Below are positions 60,206 through 64,000 of a DNA stretch of 64,000 nucleotides, in pieces; the first letter of the stretch is position 1; every line of letters begins with the position of its first letter. The translations under genes and the position numbers were made by a program. The notes beneath the pieces were generated by a model. It did not search any database. It saw nothing but the letters and a program-made list of their open reading frames with translations, and was not told where the DNA came from. Source of the stretch: Epiperipatus broadwayi (lineage: Eukaryota > Onychophora > Udeonychophora > Euonychophora > Peripatidae); assembly GCA_028023455.1 (NCBI GenBank), contig JAQFVV010012420.1, forward strand, positions 6,089,770-6,153,769. Direction: 5' to 3'.

Positions 60206-60785
60206 GCTATTATATATATATATATAGTAAATATTTAATAAATAAGGATTTCATTTTTAATATTAGTTATAAATCAGCAGCCATGATCTTTCTAAGAGTT
60301 AACCATGATTAGCTTTGCAAGGATAAGAAAAATAGTATAGTGTTAACACTTTAATGCAATCAGAAGAGTATCACTTATTCTTGTGACTTACATTGTTATA
60401 AAAATACATATAAATAAGGACATATTCTATTCTTGTTTGCATGGAAACTAGATATTAATGCTGAATGCTTTGCATGCAATTTAGGTACAGTAATTTATGT
60501 CTTTGCTGCATATACATGTACATAATATTTCAAGTTGTACAATTTTTTAACATTACACCAATCTATTATTAAACACTGAAAAATCTGTAATTGTACAGAA
60601 GGAAATTAGCCTCCATCATGCACTTTATACCTATTAAAAGGGCACTCCTCATATTTAAAATATAACATATCATAACCAAGATCTCTTTTTAATAAATAAG
60701 TTAGAGACTTAAAAAATTCAAATCTCTAACCCAAAAATGACAATCTAATTTTACATAGTTTGAAATTTGATAAAGAACTTGTAAC
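60206..60785. other. AT-rich stretch, nothing recognised
   Basis: A TA run at 60213-60226; no gene was recognised. The minus-strand frame at 60701-60973 overlaps the RTE fragment. Confidence 0.4.
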
Positions 60786-61018
60786 AAAAGTAATTTAATA
60801 ATAATAAAAGTATGCCTATGTGTTTGAAAACAAAAGATTTTTAATTTATGTTTACCAATATGTATATATGGATTTAACACTTGGATATTAATATAAAAAA
60901 AAAACAATAGAGAGACTTCAGTGTAGACTAAAGTATGGGGAGATATATGTTGGAAGTAACAAAGAGAGATCAATAACTTATTACATGGTTGATAAAATAA
61001 ACAGGTATAATTAAAGAG

Positions 61019-61550
61019 CTAATGTCACATGATCACTCTCTCATACTAGCACAATAATTGTTATAAACAATTCAAAATTATAACAATAACAATTATTGTG
61101 CTAGTATGAGATAGTGATCATGTGATGTTTAGTGGTTTAACACCAATCCTGCCTAATAGGATAGTGGTGGCTATGGTTGTTAAAAGAGCCAAAGACACCA
61201 AAATGTATGGGTACTGAATTGAGTTCAGACCCATATGACTATATAAGCTATTGAGCTTGGATTGAAAATATTGGTAGTGTTTTCAATTTCATTCTCATAG
61301 TTTTGTAGTTAAATAGAGTTAAAAGGTGGGTGCTGGAGGGTTGCATTAGATCCTAAGATCTAGGTGCAGTGCTCTCAGATCCAAGGCTCCTCACTGATGA
61401 AGGCCACAAGCCAGAAACTAGTCTGGGGATATTGGATGAGTAGGCACTAGATAGGGATTTTATGCACAAGCCTTCTGGCATCCATTGATTACTCTTGTTA
61501 GCACAAGATGGCACTACTATATGGAGAGTTTTGCTGTATTTTGAATTGTT
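61019..61550 (+). mobile_element. Ribozyme element, family C, with 13-bp TSD
   Basis: Identical direct repeats TATAATTAAAGAG at 61006-61018 and 61551-61563 prove insertion into the RTE fragment. The 532-bp element starts with a hairpin (61024-61061 against 61088-61126; inner words CATACTAGCACAATAATTG and inverse), followed by GATGTTTAGTGGTTTAACACC, a unique middle, and a right half matching the arms of 7162-7627. The hammerhead at 61379-61437 lies in this right half. The internal word AACAATTCAAAAT near 61067 is the inverse of sequence at the right end (about 61538-61548). No coding sequence. Confidence 0.85.
61379..61437 (+). ncRNA. Hammerhead ribozyme candidate, family C (most complete)
   Basis: Type I layout with all core boxes. 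Outer stem I ATCCAA (61379-61384) pairs fully with TTGGAT (61432-61437). An internal loop GGC / TA follows, then inner stem I TCCTCA (61388-61393) with TGGGGA (61424-61429), six pairs including one G-U. Core CTGATGA is at 61394-61400. Stem II GGC (61402-61404) pairs with GCC (61410-61412), with loop CACAA and an A-A mismatch at its base. GAAA is at 61414-61417, and a minimal stem III ends in GTC with cleavage predicted after C61423. The internal loop in stem I is where natural hammerheads make tertiary contacts. Confidence 0.78.
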
Positions 61551-61750
61551 TATAATTAAAGAGGTTGGAATAGAACTGGTTTGGTTATGTTTCTAACAGA
61601 GATGACAGTAGATATTCATTTAAAACCTTAAGCTTATTTTTTTTAAGACATTATCAATATTTAGAGCAAAGATTACATATGAGATGAATGATTAAGTTTG
61701 CTGGAATGATGCAGAGAAGATAGACTAAATTGAATTTTGATAAATCTTCT

Positions 61751-64000
61751 GTAATGGATAAATTGGGTTTGAAAATAACAATATATGTATATGTTTACCA
61801 TCATCTTTCATGTTCAAATTGACGTTAAAAAATTATTGGCTGTGCAAAATCTATTTCTAAATTTAAAGCATTTAATCTTCTCAGAGATATTGTAATTTTT
61901 CTAAATGATTTAGCTTTTAATTGTTCACGTTAACTAAAACAAAATCAAATATCTTAAGTTAATTGAGTAAAATCTAGAAATCAGTCAATTTTATATATAA
62001 GATTGAACAGAATTAATGGAAGTTATCTAGTGAGAGTCCATTTCAGTTGATCAAGATTTGAGTTTACCAATTCAAACAATTTGTAAAGCTTGTTGTTCTG
62101 AAGAAGAAATAAAGTTGGAGAATCAAAGTTTTAACAACTCAGTAATTTTTTTTTTTTTTTACGCTTTTAGTAAAAAAAAAGCAATTTTAGAAATTTTAAT
62201 GCTAAATTTTCTACCATCAGCACTGAGCTAAATATTGAGCTGGATTTGAATAATCTACTTAGAGACATATTAACATTTTAATTTTTCGCTAATTGTTTTA
62301 GATATTGAATTTTTACGAAGATATGCAAAACAAAATATTTTTTAAAATTCAATCTATATTAACGTTTAAAAGTTAAATAATGTATAAAACGTAGAAATTT
62401 AAGGCATTATTATTAAAATTATGTAATTTAAATACTTATGTTATATTTTACAAATAATTAAATATAGATATTTAAGGTAGTTTTAAAATCAAAGACACAA
62501 TATATTTAACAACTTTTATCTGTCTTATGGGATCTTCTAACTGTCCTCTGTCGACAAGTGAAGTTAATTTTCTGAGGAAATGAAATAAATGAGAAAAGTG
62601 CAAAAAGGGAAGTTTAAAGATTTTCGCTACGGAAAACAAAACTGGGCTGCTAAATTAAAGGAAATTATATACAGAATGTTTCAGCAACAAATTTTAATGT
62701 GGAATTATTACGAAAAAAAATAAATGTTAGAACTTTTTTTTTAGGTGATTTCAAATTGTTTAAACGTAAAAAATTTAAAAAATAAAGTACATTATTATAG
62801 ATTATTACTATAGAAATTAATGAACATACACTATGGGAACTTATATATGTATAAAATTTAAGTACCGCATTATATGCACATGTAATTTAAACAAAAGATT
62901 AATGAGCAACAAAGATAATTAGTTATAATTGCCATTATATGTAGACTTCTTTAACTAAAAAAAGAAAATCACTGTTTCTTCTTTTAGATCTTTATTAAAT
63001 CGTTGAAAGTTCATTTTAAAATGATTTGAAAATGTTAAAATGATTCTCAACAGAATAATGATATAAAAATGTGAAAGATTTTCCATTGAATATTAAGAAT
63101 GTAAAAGGTCCAATGATTCTTTTAGTTATAATATAGGTCGTGCAATATTACTTTATGCTTAATTATTTCAATTGCTTAAAAATCTTTTCACTTTATATTA
63201 CTTATATATATAAATTCAGTATGAGTATAATCAATTCAAAACAATTGCAGATCAATCTTTCTGAATTTCATTTAGTTAATCAGGACATTTAATACAATTT
63301 TGAAATAGATGATAAATCTGGATACTTTACTCAGAATAATAACCAAGAAATATTTATAGATGTTAAGTCTAGTTATTGTAAGTTAGATATATAATACATT
63401 TTACCTCCATTTACAGTTCTATTTGCTACAGAATTGTTTTGTATATAGTCATTATAAACATTTTTGACTGGTCAAACAGTTATATTTAGCTTTTAACTAA
63501 AAAAAAGTATTCAGAATATTTCAGAATAATGTGAATGAATTTATATTATTGCTAAAAATAAACAATATTAAATTTATGCTGTCTTCATTTAAATTAGATT
63601 CTGATTTAAATATAAAACACATTCTTCCTATTTTATTTTATTATTAATATCACCTTTAAAGAAAGCTTATTCTTTTTTAAGTTAAGACATAATATAAATA
63701 GTTTTTAAATAGCCTATTGCTGTACAAATGTCTGCCCGTATAGAAAAATCATAAAAAAGAAAGCTATATTAACAAGTCTTTCTAATTTATAGATCATGAG
63801 TCTTTGGATAGCATTTTATTCTTGCTTTATTTTTAAATTAAGATGAATTAACTATTTACTTATTAACCAATATTGAAAAGTTAGTTAAATCCTTTGTGCC
63901 TTGCTATTTGGGAGAAAAAAAATAAAACAGTTGGAAATTAAAAAAAAAAAGAATCATAATTTCTTTAGCAAAATTTAAATCCAGATCATGGGAATGATAA
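61751..64000. other. AT-rich stretch to the window end, nothing recognised
   Basis: About 2.2 kb of A/T-rich DNA with poly(T) and poly(A) runs (for example 62146-62160). No gene, RNA or bounded repeat was recognised. Confidence 0.4.

Larger units (their letters stand above)
60786..61750 (+). mobile_element. RTE fragment (3' region), split by a family C insertion
   Basis: 60786-61005 matches the RTE C-terminal coding region of copy 1 (about 11940-12160; ATGCCTATGTGTTTGAAAA and the AGAGACT...GGAG block). 61564-61750 continues it (matching about 12175-12370, TTGGAATAGAACTGGTTTGG against the GHIARRDD block). The two parts are separated by the element at 61019-61550. Both parts are decayed and lack the element ends. 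Confidence 0.85.

Noticed and set aside
62090-62140. CTGAAGAAGAAATAAAGTTGG as a family A hammerhead-like motif
   Set aside because: It lacks the GGCCAGCAAC leader, stem II pairing and GAAAC box shared by all family A copies.

Overview
This window looks like AT-rich, repeat-dominated intergenic or intronic DNA from a multicellular animal, most likely an invertebrate. The evidence is the absence of any operon-like or compact coding layout, decayed animal-type retrotransposons (RTE, Penelope-like), tRNA-derived SINEs with A-tails and target-site duplications, DNA transposons of hAT and Tigger/pogo type, and GATA- and TA-type microsatellites. The species cannot be fixed from the sequence. No intact host protein gene was found; the only host-gene candidate is a weak promoter/first-exon signal on the minus strand near 41.5-41.8 kb.

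Layout: 0-1.2 kb decayed charged ORF; 2.5-4.0 kb TIR element, followed by an antisense RTE fragment; 5.65-6.16 kb 5'-truncated LINE with a 12-bp TSD; 7.16-7.63 kb palindromic ribozyme element; 9.0-15.3 kb two head-to-tail RTE copies; 17.9-19.0 and 19.8-23.6 kb Penelope-like insertions; 24.7-28.1 kb local duplications; 30.5-32.1 kb two palindromic ribozyme elements; 33.7-34.3 kb palindromic Penelope pLTR dimer; 37.3-38.2 kb near-identical inverted repeats; 40.2-41.9 kb CpG-richer island; 42.2-44.1 kb nested inverted and direct repeats; 44.1-46.0 kb hAT; 48.2 kb solo tRNA-like/ribozyme unit; 49.2 and 59.6 kb minimal tRNA SINEs; 50.1-51.2 kb second TIR element; 54.1 kb short ribozyme element; 54.9-56.3 kb Tigger; 57.7-58.6 kb small TIR element; 60.8-61.75 kb RTE fragment split by a ribozyme element. 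The rest is AT-rich sequence in which nothing was recognised.

The most interesting pattern is three dispersed repeat families, unrelated to each other in sequence, that each carry a hammerhead-ribozyme-like motif: family A (the Penelope pLTR, tRNA-like head plus degenerate hammerhead), family B (54.2, 43.4, 43.9, 39.2, 31.2-31.9 and 30.6 kb) and family C (61.4 and 7.3-7.5 kb). The 61.4 kb motif has the whole type I core, a GUC site and a two-part stem I. Most of the longer copies are inverted dimers in which both ribozyme strands read outward. Several single or dimer insertions have 13-20 bp direct repeats, the signature of target-primed insertion. Because the autonomous Penelope-like copy in the same window has the same ends, a reasonable inference is that Penelope-type reverse transcriptase mobilised at least family A, and possibly B and C, as retrozyme-like non-autonomous elements.

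Most in-frame stops in the RTE and Penelope coding remnants that can be aligned to a clear arginine context look like CGA to TGA changes, so CpG decay probably shaped the region. All structures were folded by eye, without alignment or folding software.
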